Shown: piece after piece, positions 9,940 through 20,146 of the stretch | Layout of the letters: every line of letters starts with the position of its first letter | How positions within the stretch are numbered: the stretch's first letter is position 1 | Assembly (NCBI GenBank): GCA_024280145.1 | Contig: JAJRQR010000149.1 | Span: forward strand, 1-37,805 | Length of the DNA: 37,805 bases | From: Bacteroidota bacterium | GTDB lineage: Bacteria; Bacteroidota; Bacteroidia; Flavobacteriales; Flavobacteriaceae | Direction of reading: 5' to 3' | Program-made: the position numbers and the translations under genes | Notes under the pieces: model-generated | Seen by the model: the letters and a program-made list of their open reading frames with translations, nothing else | Told to the model about the DNA's origin: nothing | Databases searched by the model: none

Positions 9940-11067
9940 ATGGAAGGAAATTTTCAACTTATAGATATTATTGTTTTTATTGGTATTTGTCAAGGGATAT
10001 TCTTGTCAATTACCCTTCAAAGAATTTCAAATAATAATCAACAAGCTAATACTGTTTTATCGAAGCTTATTCTAATAGCTACTTTTATGTTAATAGGGAG
10101 GTTTTTATTTATAAGGTATCTTAGTTATTGGGTATTTCAATGGAGTTTGTTATTTGATACCATTGTCTTTCTATTTGGTCCTTGGCTTTATACCTACGTT
10201 CGGAAGTTATTATTTAAAGGAAATTCTAACTTTAAACTTCCTTTTTATCACTGGCTTCCTTTTTTAACTTTATTTTTATTGTCAGTAAGTTTTCTTATTT
10301 TTTATACGCCAAAAGAATATTATCAATTATTTGAAGAAGGGTTTTTACCTACATTATTTACCGTTATTTCTGCATTAATGATTTCATTTAATATTTTCTA
10401 TTTAATAAAATCGATATTTTTAGTTAAGAAATTTAAAAAAGAAGAAAAACAAACATTTTCTTTTAATCAAAGTCCATTAGCGTACTTGAAAGCCTTTTTA
10501 TTTTCAATTTCATTGTGTTTATTTGCTTGGATTTTAGGTTTTTCAAATGAGGTGTTTTTTAATAATTCAATTGAATTATTAGGGTATAATGTAATATGGA
10601 TTGCAATACCAATTTTTATTTATGTGATAGGTTATTTCAGTTTAAAACAACCCGAACTTTTCCGAATTCCTTTAGAGGAAATAAATCCTCCAAAAAAAAA
10701 AGCGCGCCTATCTAAATTAGAATGTAATATTTTACAAAACAAATTAGACAGCTTGATGTTAAATGAGAAAGTATTTCTTCAAAGCAATTTAACTCTTCGT
10801 GAAGTTTCTGAAATACTAAACACCTCTACCAATAATATTTCTTGGCTTCTTAATAATGTCTATAAATCTACATTTTACGATTATATTAATGGTTATCGTA
10901 TTCAAGAATTTGTTAAAAATATTGAAGCAAATAAACATCTTACTCAAACCATATTAGCGCTTTCAATGGATGTGGGATTTAATTCAAAATCTACTTTTAA
11001 TAAAGCCTTTAAGTTAGTAATGAAGGACACTCCAAGTAATTTTATTAAAAAACAAAAAGCAGCTTAA
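9940..11067 (+). CDS. Membrane-anchored AraC-type helix-turn-helix regulator
   Basis: Multiple N-terminal hydrophobic segments; C-terminal LTLREVSEILNTSTNNISWLLN...FYDYINGYRIQEF...LALSMDVGFNSKSTFNKAFKLVMKDTPSNF. Confidence 0.88.
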   Translation: MEGNFQLIDIIVFIGICQGIFLSITLQRISNNNQQANTVLSKLILIATFMLIGRFLFIRYLSYWVFQWSLLFDTIVFLFGPWLYTYVRKLLFKGNSNFKLPFYHWLPFLTLFLLSVSFLIFYTPKEYYQLFEEGFLPTLFTVISALMISFNIFYLIKSIFLVKKFKKEEKQTFSFNQSPLAYLKAFLFSISLCLFAWILGFSNEVFFNNSIELLGYNVIWIAIPIFIYVIGYFSLKQPELFRIPLEEINPPKKKARLSKLECNILQNKLDSLMLNEKVFLQSNLTLREVSEILNTSTNNISWLLNNVYKSTFYDYINGYRIQEFVKNIEANKHLTQTILALSMDVGFNSKSTFNKAFKLVMKDTPSNFIKKQKAA

Positions 11068-11191
11068 TTCTGACAACCCTTAATTTATAAATTAAGACTA
11101 CAAGTTGAACAATTTCTAGTTCACCTGTACCCAAACGGTCGATTTAATTAGTTTCTGAACCTAAGTTTGAAGAAAATTTAAACTAAGAATT

Positions 11192-12307
11192 ATGAAAAAA
11201 ATTACAACATTTATTTTAACAGCCTTATTGTTATCTAACGTTATTTATAGTCAAACAGTAAGTACTTACACAGACGGCACACCTGATGATGCTATGGCAA
11301 TTGACAGTAACGGAAATTTATATGCTTCAAACTTTACAGGAGATACTGTTTTTAAATATAATATGGACGGAAATGGGACCTCTTTTATTACAGGATTAAA
11401 CACACCAAACGGACTTGCTTTCGATTCGAATGATAATTTATTGATTTGTGATTTTAGTGGGCAATCCATTTATAAATATGATAGTAATGGAATTCTTTTA
11501 GAAACGATTCCTGGAATTGTAAACCCATCTGGAATGATTAAATCTTTTAATAGTGATGCTATGATTTTTACAAATTATACAACCAATTCAATTCATAAAC
11601 TTGCTATAGATGGAGTAATTACAATAGTTTCAGCTGATCCACAATTAAATGGTCCTGTTGGACTTGCTTATGATGAAAATGGAACGTTGTTTGTTGGAAA
11701 TTATAATGACCGAAAAATATATAAAATTCTTAATGATGGAACAGCAATATATATAGCCCAACTTCCTACCGATGGAGGTGCTCTTCCAAATCTTGGGTTT
11801 ATTACGTTTGCTCAAGGAAGAATTTGGGGAACCACAATGGGATCTGATAAAATATTTAGTGTAAACCCAAACGAAATAGACGATTATAGTTTATTTGCAG
11901 GAGGAATAGCAGGCAGTTTAGATGGTGATATAAGTATTGCAACTTTTACAACACCCAATGGAATAATTTTTAATGATAGTGAGGATATAATGTATATAAC
12001 CGACTTTGGAACAAAAAATATTAGAAAAATTTCAGGAGTTATTTTATCCGTAAATGACCAAAATTTAAAAGATAAAAAATTTATTATGTTTCCTAACCCC
12101 GCAAGAGATATGTTGACAATAAAACCTATTAATTTTCAAGGAAATGAGTACAGTTTACAAATTTATGATAATAATGGAAGGTCAATTTATTTTTCCGAAC
12201 ATGAAAGAAAAAATACAGTAATATCAACTCAAAATTGGTCTAAAGGAGTTTATATAGTTAAAATTATATCAAAAAATTTCACTTCAACAAAAAGTATAAT
12301 AAAATAA
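11192..12307 (+). CDS. SMP-30/gluconolactonase/NHL-like beta-propeller with T9SS sorting domain
   Basis: Signal peptide; repeated DSNGNLYASNFTGDTVFKYNMDG-type units; tail KKFIMFPNPARDMLTI...SKGVYIVKIISKNFTSTKSIIK. Confidence 0.82.
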   Translation: MKKITTFILTALLLSNVIYSQTVSTYTDGTPDDAMAIDSNGNLYASNFTGDTVFKYNMDGNGTSFITGLNTPNGLAFDSNDNLLICDFSGQSIYKYDSNGILLETIPGIVNPSGMIKSFNSDAMIFTNYTTNSIHKLAIDGVITIVSADPQLNGPVGLAYDENGTLFVGNYNDRKIYKILNDGTAIYIAQLPTDGGALPNLGFITFAQGRIWGTTMGSDKIFSVNPNEIDDYSLFAGGIAGSLDGDISIATFTTPNGIIFNDSEDIMYITDFGTKNIRKISGVILSVNDQNLKDKKFIMFPNPARDMLTIKPINFQGNEYSLQIYDNNGRSIYFSEHERKNTVISTQNWSKGVYIVKIISKNFTSTKSIIK

Positions 12308-12347
12308 CGGGGTGGGAAAAAGTAACAATTAACCTTTATTTGTTTCC

Positions 12348-12404
12348 TTGAGTGCAGTCGAAAGTTCTTGTTTATATCAAGATATAATTTTCGACTGCAC
12401 TCAA
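12348..12404. terminator. Large inverted repeat between convergent genes; candidate bidirectional terminator and dispersed-repeat relative
   Basis: TTGAGTGCAGTCGAAA ... TTTCGACTGCACTCAA, 16-nt complementary arms. Confidence 0.75.
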
Positions 12405-12434
12405 ACAAACATAATACCTGATTTTAAGACAGTA

Positions 12435-13769
12435 TCATTTGTTTTCTTCTATGAATGAAATTAATTCTTCTAAATTTTCTGGTTTGGCAATAAATTTTTT
12501 ATCAACATCTAAAACAAAATAGCTTGGTGTACTGGTTAAGGCATAATCTTTAACTACACTACTCTCCCATTTTTTTAGTTGTATTGCGTGAATAAATTCT
12601 GGGTATTTTTTAATTTCTCTTTGCCAATTGGTAGGTTCGTCTTCTAAACCAACCGCTACTACTTTATACTTTGTGCTATTAAGTTGTTTTACAAATTGTT
12701 GTAATTGTGGAATTTGTTTAAGGCAATGTGAACAAGTGCTACTCCGAAATACCAAAATATAGTTTTCTGCGACACCAAGTTCTCTTAATTTATAAGTTTT
12801 TGAGGCTCCATTTTCGATAGTGTCCCATGAAAAATCAGGAGCAACATTCCCAATAGAAAGATTTTGATATTGTATTAATTTTGTAACTAAAGCCGTGTCA
12901 TTAAGTTGTTTTGCAAGCGGGATTAAATACCATTCAGATAAATAATTTGCCGTATCGATTAAATTATAAATAATCAATTTAAACCTAATATGTTCCAAGA
13001 ACTTTTTTTGAAAAGTAGGATCTGTTCCTTTTGAAATAGTTGAAATTTTATCAATATTTTGATTATAAGCACTTAATTTATCTATTCCATCGGGGGTTAT
13101 TCCTACAATATAGGTAAATGATTTTTCGATTAAAAAATTGGAACTTTGCAATACAGTGTCGTTAAAATCTATATTTGAAAAATAATTATCAATAAGGTTT
13201 TCTATATAAATTTCAGGTGTCTTATAATTTTGAGGAATATAAGGTTTGTTCGCTTTAATAAAATGAAAAACAAGCTTGCCTTTAGTTTGTTCCTCATGCA
13301 TTCTTTGTAATGCCTCTTGTCTTTTGTATATTTCGGTTACTGCTGTAGAATCAATAGTTTGTTGGGTATATGCCTTTTCTAAGTCCTTCCCAAGTAAAAT
13401 AAAATCGTTTAAGTAAGCACTTAACATTTTATTTTCAGAAGATTTTTGAAAAACTGCTCCATCAGTCACATTAAAATTGACTTCAATATCTTCTTCACCA
13501 TTATAAATCACATCAAAGTTATTTTCTAATTGAGGCACAGCATATACAATTTTGTAAATTCCTTTGGTTGCTTTTTCATCAAGTTTAAATAAAAGCGTAC
13601 CGTTTTCAATTGTTCCTTGCGCGATGTATTTGTTGCTCGTTGGAGTGCTTTTATATATTATTCCCCAAGTAAAATCTTTTGCTGGCGAAAAATTCACTTT
13701 AATAGTATGTTGTGCAAAAAATATTGCTGGTAACATAAGAAGCAGAAATGTGGTATTTTTTAATTTCAT
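12435..13769 (-). CDS. Thioredoxin-like (TlpA/AhpC-TSA type) protein
   Basis: APDFSWDTIENG...YILVFRSSTCSHCLKQIPQLQQF, CxxC motif; signal peptide MKLKNTTFLLLMLPAIFFAQ. Confidence 0.82.
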   Translation of the reverse strand: MKLKNTTFLLLMLPAIFFAQHTIKVNFSPAKDFTWGIIYKSTPTSNKYIAQGTIENGTLLFKLDEKATKGIYKIVYAVPQLENNFDVIYNGEEDIEVNFNVTDGAVFQKSSENKMLSAYLNDFILLGKDLEKAYTQQTIDSTAVTEIYKRQEALQRMHEEQTKGKLVFHFIKANKPYIPQNYKTPEIYIENLIDNYFSNIDFNDTVLQSSNFLIEKSFTYIVGITPDGIDKLSAYNQNIDKISTISKGTDPTFQKKFLEHIRFKLIIYNLIDTANYLSEWYLIPLAKQLNDTALVTKLIQYQNLSIGNVAPDFSWDTIENGASKTYKLRELGVAENYILVFRSSTCSHCLKQIPQLQQFVKQLNSTKYKVVAVGLEDEPTNWQREIKKYPEFIHAIQLKKWESSVVKDYALTSTPSYFVLDVDKKFIAKPENLEELISFIEENK

Positions 13770-13796
13770 AAGTAATTTTATTATTGAATATCATTA

Positions 13797-16700
13797 TCAA
13801 ACTGAAAACAGAGATAATGAGTGTAAGGCTAATTTAATACTGGTGATTTTTTCAAAGGTAATAATTAATCGCAATCCGTTTCGGGTATTTTTTTCTTTCA
13901 TTTTTGCAATTTCTGAATGATTTTGAACAAACTGAATCACTCTCCCAAAAAGAGGACTTTGATAAAAAGCACTTTCTTGATCGGCAACAAAATAGCCGAT
14001 CATTCGGTTCTTCTTCATTATTACACGTTCTAAACCTAATGAAATTGCCAACCATTTTATTCGAACACTGTCTAATAAATCTATCGCTTCAATGGGTAAT
14101 TCACCAAAACGATCTATTAAATTGGCTTCGTATTTTTGAAGATCTTCTTCGGTTTTAAGTTCGCCCAATTTATTATAAAGATTTAATCGCTCGGTGATAT
14201 TATTTACATAATCGTCTGGAAATAATAATTCAAAATCAGTATCAATTACGGTTTCTTTTACAAAATCTTTTAATTCGTGTTCAGTGCCAGCATAGAGGTC
14301 TTTAAATTCTTTTTCTTTTAATTCATCAATCGCTTCTGCAAGAATTTTTTGATAAGTTTCAACACCAATTTCATTGATAAATCCACTTTGTTCTCCTCCT
14401 AATAAATCTCCAGCACCACGGATTTCTAAATCTTTCATAGCAATATTAAGACCACTTCCCAATTCACTAAACTGTTCTAAAGCTTGTATTCGCTTGCGAG
14501 CATCATCGGTCATTGCGGAAAAAGGTGGAGTTATAAAATAACAAAATGCTTTTTTGTTGCTACGTCCTACTCGTCCACGCATTTGATGAAGATCTGATAG
14601 TCCAAAATTATTGGCATTATTTATAAACATCGTATTGGCATTGGGAACATCCAACCCACTTTCGATGATAGTAGTTGAAACCAATACATCAAACTCATTA
14701 TTCATAAACGACAACATTAATGATTCAAGTTTTCTGCCTTCCATTTGTCCGTGTCCAATTCCAATTTTTGCATCGGGGACCAAACGCTGAATCATTCCCG
14801 CCACTTCCTTAATGTTTTCAATGCGATTATGAACAAAAAATACTTGACCATTTCTTGAAATCTCATAACGAATCGCATCCCGAATAATCTCTTCAGAAAA
14901 ACGAACCACTTGCGTATCTACAGGATAACGATTAGGCGGTGGCGTACTAATAATCGACAAATCACGAGCCGCCATCAAGCTACACTGAAGTGTTCTCGGA
15001 ATAGGTGTTGCCGTTACAGTTAGTGTATCTACATTTTGCTTAATGGTCTTAAGTTTATCTTTTACTGCAACTCCAAATTTTTGTTCTTCATCGATAATCA
15101 GCAGCCCTAAATCTTTAAATTCTACTGCTTTATTTACTAGTTGATGAGTTCCTATTACGATATCGAGTCTTCCGTTTTTTAGCCTCTCCAAAACTGAGTT
15201 TCGTTGCTTGGTCGTTCTAAAACGATTGAGGTAATCTACGTTTACGGGCATTTCTGTCAAACGTTCCGTAAATGTTTTAAAATGTTGAAAAGCCAATATG
15301 GTTGTTGGTACTAAAATCGCTACTTGTTTGCCGTTATCTACCGCTTTAAAAGCAGCTCTAATAGCCACTTCAGTTTTTCCGAAACCTACATCACCACAGA
15401 CCAAACGATCCATTGGACGTTCGTTTTCCATATCTTGTTTTACGTCAGCTGTGGAGGTAACTTGGTCGGGAGTGTCTTCGTAAATAAAGGAAGATTCTAA
15501 TTCGTGTTGTAAGTACGAATCTGGGTCAAAAGCAAAGCCTTTTTGGGTTCGGCGTTTGGCGTAAAGTTCGATTAAATTAAAGGCGATTTCTTTAACTCGT
15601 TTCTTGGTTTTTTGCTTTAATTTTTTCCAAGCTCCAGAGCCTAATTTGTATATTTTTGGCGTAGTGCCATCTTTACCGTTATACTTGGATATTTTATGAA
15701 GTGAATGAATGCTGAGATACAAAATATCACGCTCTCCATAAATTAATTTGATAGCTTCTTGTATTTTTCCTTCTACATCTATTTTTTGAAGTCCACCAAA
15801 TCGCCCGATTCCGTGATCGATGTGTGTTACATAATCGCCCACTTCCAAATTGGTCAATTCTTTTAAAGTAATGGCTTGTTTTTTAGCATACCCATTCTTT
15901 AACTGAAACTTATGGTAACGTTCAAAAATCTGATGATCGGTATAACAAACGTTTTTTTGAGTAATGTCTATAAAGCCTTGGTATAAAGGAAAAACAACCG
16001 CTTCAAACTGATCTACGTGTTGCTCATTATCTTCAAAAATATCGTGAAAACGTTTAGCTTGTTGCTCACTACTGCAAAAAATATAGTTTTTAAAACCCTC
16101 TTTGGAGTTTTTATTAAGATTATCGATTAGTAAATCGAATTTTTTATTAAAAGAAGGCTGTGGTTTTGTTTCAAAATTGATGAGCTCAGCATCATTTTCC
16201 GAGCTGTTATTTAGTAATTGAACCCGAGTAAAATCGCCCAATTCTTTTTTTAATAACTCTGATGAACAAAATATTTCGGAAGGTTTACTTCTTTTTACTT
16301 CGGTTTCTAAAACTTCAAAAGCTTGTGTTGCTTGTTGAAATAATTTATCAATTCCAGCAAATAATATCGATTCATTTTTATAGAAAATTACCGTTTTTGA
16401 AGCGATGTATTTTAAGAAAGAAGTTCTTTTTTCTTCCATCATTTTGTTTTCCATATTTGGAATGATGGAAATTTTTTTGATAGGCTCGGTGGAGAGTTGT
16501 GTTTCTACATCGAAACTACGAATGCTTTCCACTTCATCCCCAAAAAACTCAATACGATACGGCTCGTCATTACTAAACGAAAATACATCTAAAATCCCAC
16601 CACGTACAGAAAATTCTCCAGGTTCGGTAACAAAATCTACTCGTTTAAAATTGTATTCAAAAAGGACTTCGTTGACAAAATCGATGGATAAATCATCGTT

Positions 16701-17141
16701 AACACTAATTTTTAAAGTATGTTTTTCTAGTTCTTTTCGAGTGACTACTTTTTCGAATAATGCTTCTGGGTAGCTAACAATAATTGCTGGTTTTTTACGA
16801 GAATTTATTCGATTTAAAACCTCTGCACGAAGTAGTACATTGGCATTGTCGGTTTCTTCAATTTGATAAGGACGACGATAACTTCCAGGATAAAAAAGCA
16901 CGTTTTTTTCACCTATTAAATTCTCCAAATCATTAAGATGATATGCAGCTTCTTCTTTATTGTTTAAAACAATTAAAAAAGGTTTGTCTGCTTGTTTAAA
17001 AACTTCAGAAATAACGATTGGAAAAGAGGAGCCAATTAAGCCAGAAACGATGGTTTTATTTTCAAAAACAGCAATAGAATTTCCTAGTTTTCTAGTATTA
17101 GAAGACTTTGCAAAAAGGGATGAAACAATGGTTTTACTCAT
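13797..17141 (-). CDS. mfd: Transcription-repair coupling factor
   Basis: 1114 aa; VGDYVTHIDHGIGRFGGL, MDRLVCGDVGFGKTEVAIRAAFKAV, GTHQLVNKAVEFKDLGLLIIDEEQKFGV, TVTATPIPRTLQCSLMAARDLSIISTPPPNRYPV, HQMRGRVGRSNKKAFCYF. Confidence 0.98.
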   Translation of the reverse strand: MSKTIVSSLFAKSSNTRKLGNSIAVFENKTIVSGLIGSSFPIVISEVFKQADKPFLIVLNNKEEAAYHLNDLENLIGEKNVLFYPGSYRRPYQIEETDNANVLLRAEVLNRINSRKKPAIIVSYPEALFEKVVTRKELEKHTLKISVNDDLSIDFVNEVLFEYNFKRVDFVTEPGEFSVRGGILDVFSFSNDEPYRIEFFGDEVESIRSFDVETQLSTEPIKKISIIPNMENKMMEEKRTSFLKYIASKTVIFYKNESILFAGIDKLFQQATQAFEVLETEVKRSKPSEIFCSSELLKKELGDFTRVQLLNNSSENDAELINFETKPQPSFNKKFDLLIDNLNKNSKEGFKNYIFCSSEQQAKRFHDIFEDNEQHVDQFEAVVFPLYQGFIDITQKNVCYTDHQIFERYHKFQLKNGYAKKQAITLKELTNLEVGDYVTHIDHGIGRFGGLQKIDVEGKIQEAIKLIYGERDILYLSIHSLHKISKYNGKDGTTPKIYKLGSGAWKKLKQKTKKRVKEIAFNLIELYAKRRTQKGFAFDPDSYLQHELESSFIYEDTPDQVTSTADVKQDMENERPMDRLVCGDVGFGKTEVAIRAAFKAVDNGKQVAILVPTTILAFQHFKTFTERLTEMPVNVDYLNRFRTTKQRNSVLERLKNGRLDIVIGTHQLVNKAVEFKDLGLLIIDEEQKFGVAVKDKLKTIKQNVDTLTVTATPIPRTLQCSLMAARDLSIISTPPPNRYPVDTQVVRFSEEIIRDAIRYEISRNGQVFFVHNRIENIKEVAGMIQRLVPDAKIGIGHGQMEGRKLESLMLSFMNNEFDVLVSTTIIESGLDVPNANTMFINNANNFGLSDLHQMRGRVGRSNKKAFCYFITPPFSAMTDDARKRIQALEQFSELGSGLNIAMKDLEIRGAGDLLGGEQSGFINEIGVETYQKILAEAIDELKEKEFKDLYAGTEHELKDFVKETVIDTDFELLFPDDYVNNITERLNLYNKLGELKTEEDLQKYEANLIDRFGELPIEAIDLLDSVRIKWLAISLGLERVIMKKNRMIGYFVADQESAFYQSPLFGRVIQFVQNHSEIAKMKEKNTRNGLRLIITFEKITSIKLALHSLSLFSV

Positions 17142-17224
17142 CTTGGCAAAGGTAGTATTTTCAGAAATTTATATGAACCTAGAAACGTAATAAAATTAAC
17201 GTATTACTTAATCAAGATAATAAA

Positions 17225-17761
17225 TTATTCTCCAATAAATCTAGAATCTGTTTCCATTACAGTTCCACAGTTATCACAAGTTCGCAATACTTCGGAGGCG
17301 TAAAAAGTTTTAAAGTGTGGTTGGAAATCTTTTTCTACATCTTGAAGTTCAAAATAGACTTCATATAGTTTATGATTGCAATCATCACAAAACCACATCA
17401 ATCCATCTTTTAGGTTTTTTCCTTTCCGAACTCTTTCAACAACCAAACCAATAGAACCTTCACTTCTTCCAGGAGAATGAGGAGTGTTTGCGGGAAGTAA
17501 AAACATGTCGCCAGGACCGAGTTTCATTTCTAGTTTCTCGCCATTTTCCTGAATGTTAACTTGAATATTCCCTTCTAATTGGTAGAATAATTCTTCAGTT
17601 TCATTAAAGTGATAGTCCTTGCGAGCATTGGGTCCTGCAACAATCATTACAATATAGTCTTCAGACTTAACATATAAATTTTTATTCGCAACAGGAGGTT
17701 TTAATAAGTCTCTATTTTCTTCAATCCACTTATTTAAATTAAAAGGTTTTGCAATAGCCAT
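17225..17761 (-). CDS. 3-hydroxyanthranilate 3,4-dioxygenase
   Basis: FNLNKWIEENRDLLKPPVANKNLY, IVMIVAGPNARKDYHFNETEELFYQLEG, MFLLPANTPHSPGR, WFCDDCNHKLYE and C-terminal TCDNCG. Confidence 0.95.
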   Translation of the reverse strand: MAIAKPFNLNKWIEENRDLLKPPVANKNLYVKSEDYIVMIVAGPNARKDYHFNETEELFYQLEGNIQVNIQENGEKLEMKLGPGDMFLLPANTPHSPGRSEGSIGLVVERVRKGKNLKDGLMWFCDDCNHKLYEVYFELQDVEKDFQPHFKTFYASEVLRTCDNCGTVMETDSRFIGE

Positions 17762-17827
17762 AGCCGTATTTTTATCTTAGTTTAGGTATAAAAATACGGC
17801 AAATTAGCTTTAATCTAAAAAGTAATT

Positions 17828-18331
17828 TTATTTACTATAAAAAAGTTGAGTAAAAAAGTAGGTTCCGTTATCGTTTGGAACTACTCCAAAACCTGAATGA
17901 GTATAGTTTCCTTCGATTATTTTTCTATGAGCAGAGCTGTTTAACCAAGCATTTACTACCGCTTCGGCTGAAGTGTATCCGTTTGCAACATTCTCACCAA
18001 CACGAATTGCGCCTCTATCTTTTAAACCTTCAGAGCGAACATTAAAATAATCATGATTAATTCCGTTTACGTCAATCATATATTTGGTGTGATCTACAGC
18101 GTAAGCTGATGCGTATTGTTGGTCTTTTTTAATTTCTGAAAGACCGATAGAAGTACGATGTTCATTAATTAACACAAGTATTTGATCGGCGATTTCCCAA
18201 TCCGTTTCTTGAGCTAAATTTAAATCGATTGAATAATTTGCTTCTTCTGTGGTTTCGATTTCATCTTTTGAACAAGATGTAAAAAGAAACATAAATGCCA
18301 TAGCAAGTAGGCTAAGTTTATAAGTTTTCAT
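17828..18331 (-). CDS. CAP/SCP domain lipoprotein
   Basis: Lipobox MFLFTSCSKD; ILVLINEHRTSIGLSEIKKD...GENVANGYTSAEAVVNAWLNSSAHRKIIEGNYTHSGFGV. Confidence 0.92.
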   Translation of the reverse strand: MKTYKLSLLAMAFMFLFTSCSKDEIETTEEANYSIDLNLAQETDWEIADQILVLINEHRTSIGLSEIKKDQQYASAYAVDHTKYMIDVNGINHDYFNVRSEGLKDRGAIRVGENVANGYTSAEAVVNAWLNSSAHRKIIEGNYTHSGFGVVPNDNGTYFFTQLFYSK

Positions 18332-18536
18332 TTTTGCGGGGACATCAAATTTGGGGCTTGATGTTGGATCAAATGTAAGAAAATAATTTCAAAAAACAAC
18401 ACTTTAACCCATTATAAGTGTATTTAATCGATGTTTTATTGAAATAATCGGATTATTTCCTACATTTTATTCTTTCTGAAGTGTCGGAATTAAAGGGATT
18501 TTAGCATATCTTAGCTAATTAGAAAAATATTTAGTC

Positions 18537-19589
18537 ATGAAACAAATTTTAACACTTTTAATCGGATTTTTTGTGCTTTTTAGCTGTAAAAACGATAATT
18601 TATCAATTTCAAAAGAGGAAATTTCTTCTAAAAAAGAAGAAAAAGCAGTTCAAAATTTTGGAATTGTCATTCATGGAGGAGCTGGTACAATTCTTAAAAA
18701 GAATATGAGTGATTCATTAGAAACTGCTTATAAAGAAAAATTAAAAGAAGCAATTACTACTGGACATACCATTTTAAAAAACGGAGGGACTTCCATAGAA
18801 GCGATAACTGCAACTATTAATATAATGGAAGATTCTCCATTATTTAATTCGGGTAAAGGTGCTGTTTTTACACACGAAGAAACCAATGAGTTGGACGCTT
18901 CCATTATGGATGGAGCTACATTAAATGCAGGTGCTGTTGCGGGAGTAAAACATATAAAAAATCCAATTAACCTTGCTTTGGAGGTGATGAATAATTCGCC
19001 TCACGTATTATTAGCAGGTACTGGTGCAGAGCAATTTGCAAGAGAACAAGGTTTTGAGATGATGGATCCTTCCTATTTTTATACGGAAAAACGTTTCCAA
19101 TCCCTTCAGAAAGTAAAAGCAAAAGAGAAACAAAACAAATCTGTTTCTTTTGATGATCCTTTTATAAAAAATTCAAAATTTGGCACAGTGGGTTGCGTTG
19201 CATTAGACCAACACGGAAATTTGGCCGCCGGAACCTCAACAGGAGGAATGACCAATAAACGCTGGAATCGTATTGGAGATTCACCAATTATTGGAGCAGG
19301 AACTTATGCCAACAATGCAACTTGTGCGGGTTCTTCAACAGGTTGGGGAGAATATTTTATTCGTGCAATGGTAGCTCACGATATTTCGGCAATGATGGAA
19401 TATAAAGGAATAAGTTTACAGGAAGCTGCTCAGGAAGTAATCCAAAATAAAGTCCCTGCTTTGGGCGGTGATGGTGGTATTGTGGCAATCGATAAAGACG
19501 GAAACATAGCCATGGAGTTTAATACGGCTGGAATGTACCGAGCACATATGAATGCAGAAGGCGAGCTGATTATTAAGATTTACAAGTAA
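18537..19589 (+). CDS. Isoaspartyl peptidase/L-asparaginase family lipoprotein
   Basis: FGIVIHGGAGTI, FNSGKGAVFTHEETNELDASIMDG, GTVGCVALDQHGNLAAGTSTGGMTNKRWNRIGDSPIIGAGTYA (Ntn Thr cleavage motif); lipobox LFSCKND. Confidence 0.95.
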   Translation: MKQILTLLIGFFVLFSCKNDNLSISKEEISSKKEEKAVQNFGIVIHGGAGTILKKNMSDSLETAYKEKLKEAITTGHTILKNGGTSIEAITATINIMEDSPLFNSGKGAVFTHEETNELDASIMDGATLNAGAVAGVKHIKNPINLALEVMNNSPHVLLAGTGAEQFAREQGFEMMDPSYFYTEKRFQSLQKVKAKEKQNKSVSFDDPFIKNSKFGTVGCVALDQHGNLAAGTSTGGMTNKRWNRIGDSPIIGAGTYANNATCAGSSTGWGEYFIRAMVAHDISAMMEYKGISLQEAAQEVIQNKVPALGGDGGIVAIDKDGNIAMEFNTAGMYRAHMNAEGELIIKIYK

Positions 19590-19613
19590 TAATCATATTA
19601 CTAGTAAACGGAT

Positions 19614-19641
19614 TGTCACACTGAGCGCAGTCGAAGTGATG
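19614..19641. repeat. Dispersed repeat copy (ACTGAGCGCAGTCGAAGTG type)
   Basis: TGTCACACTGAGCGCAGTCGAAGTGATG; compare TCACTGAGCGGAGTCGAAGTGA at 814-835. Confidence 0.7.
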
Positions 19642-19652
19642 AAACAAAATTA

Positions 19653-19970
19653 TTGAAAATTATGAAACCATACTACGCAGTAATATTTACCTCACTCCTT
19701 TCTGAAAACACTAAAGGCTATCATCAAATGGCAGAACAAATGGAAAACCTTGCCAAACAACAACAAGGTTTTTTAGGAATAGAATCTGCCCGAGATAATT
19801 TAGGAATTACAGTTAGTTATTGGAAAACCTTAGAAGACATAAAAAAATGGCAAGCCAATAGCGAGCATCTATTAGCTCAAAAATTAGGAAAAGAGCAATG
19901 GTACCAATGGTATAAAGTGAGAATTTGTAAAGTGGAACGGGAATATGAAATTGATAACCAGCCTTTATAA
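19653..19970 (+). CDS. Antibiotic biosynthesis monooxygenase (ABM) domain protein
   Basis: YYAVIFTSLLSENTKGYHQMAEQMENLAKQQQGFLGIESARDNLGITVSYWKTLEDIKKWQANSEH. Confidence 0.9.
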   Translation: MKIMKPYYAVIFTSLLSENTKGYHQMAEQMENLAKQQQGFLGIESARDNLGITVSYWKTLEDIKKWQANSEHLLAQKLGKEQWYQWYKVRICKVEREYEIDNQPL

Positions 19971-20146
19971 AAACACCTTTAACCTAATACTGAAGAATAA
20001 ATTTATTTTTGTTTAGTAAACGCAACCTTTTCTTTTTTTTCTATCTGTTAAGTAGAACAATTTCTGTTTCTATTTATAACTCATTCATTTTATAACTCTG
20101 CAATTATTCGATTACAAAATTACTTTTCTAACCAAAACAATAAAAC

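Noticed and set aside
13852-17190. Short ORFs in other frames overlapping mfd (13852-14055, 13904-14158, 15298-15483, 16262-16773, 16960-17190)
   Set aside because: mfd is full length and strongly supported; these have low-complexity composition and no own context.
17225-19970. A possible kynurenine-pathway or asparagine-degradation cluster
   Set aside because: Only single genes (3-hydroxyanthranilate dioxygenase, isoaspartyl peptidase) on different strands; no pathway partners in the window.
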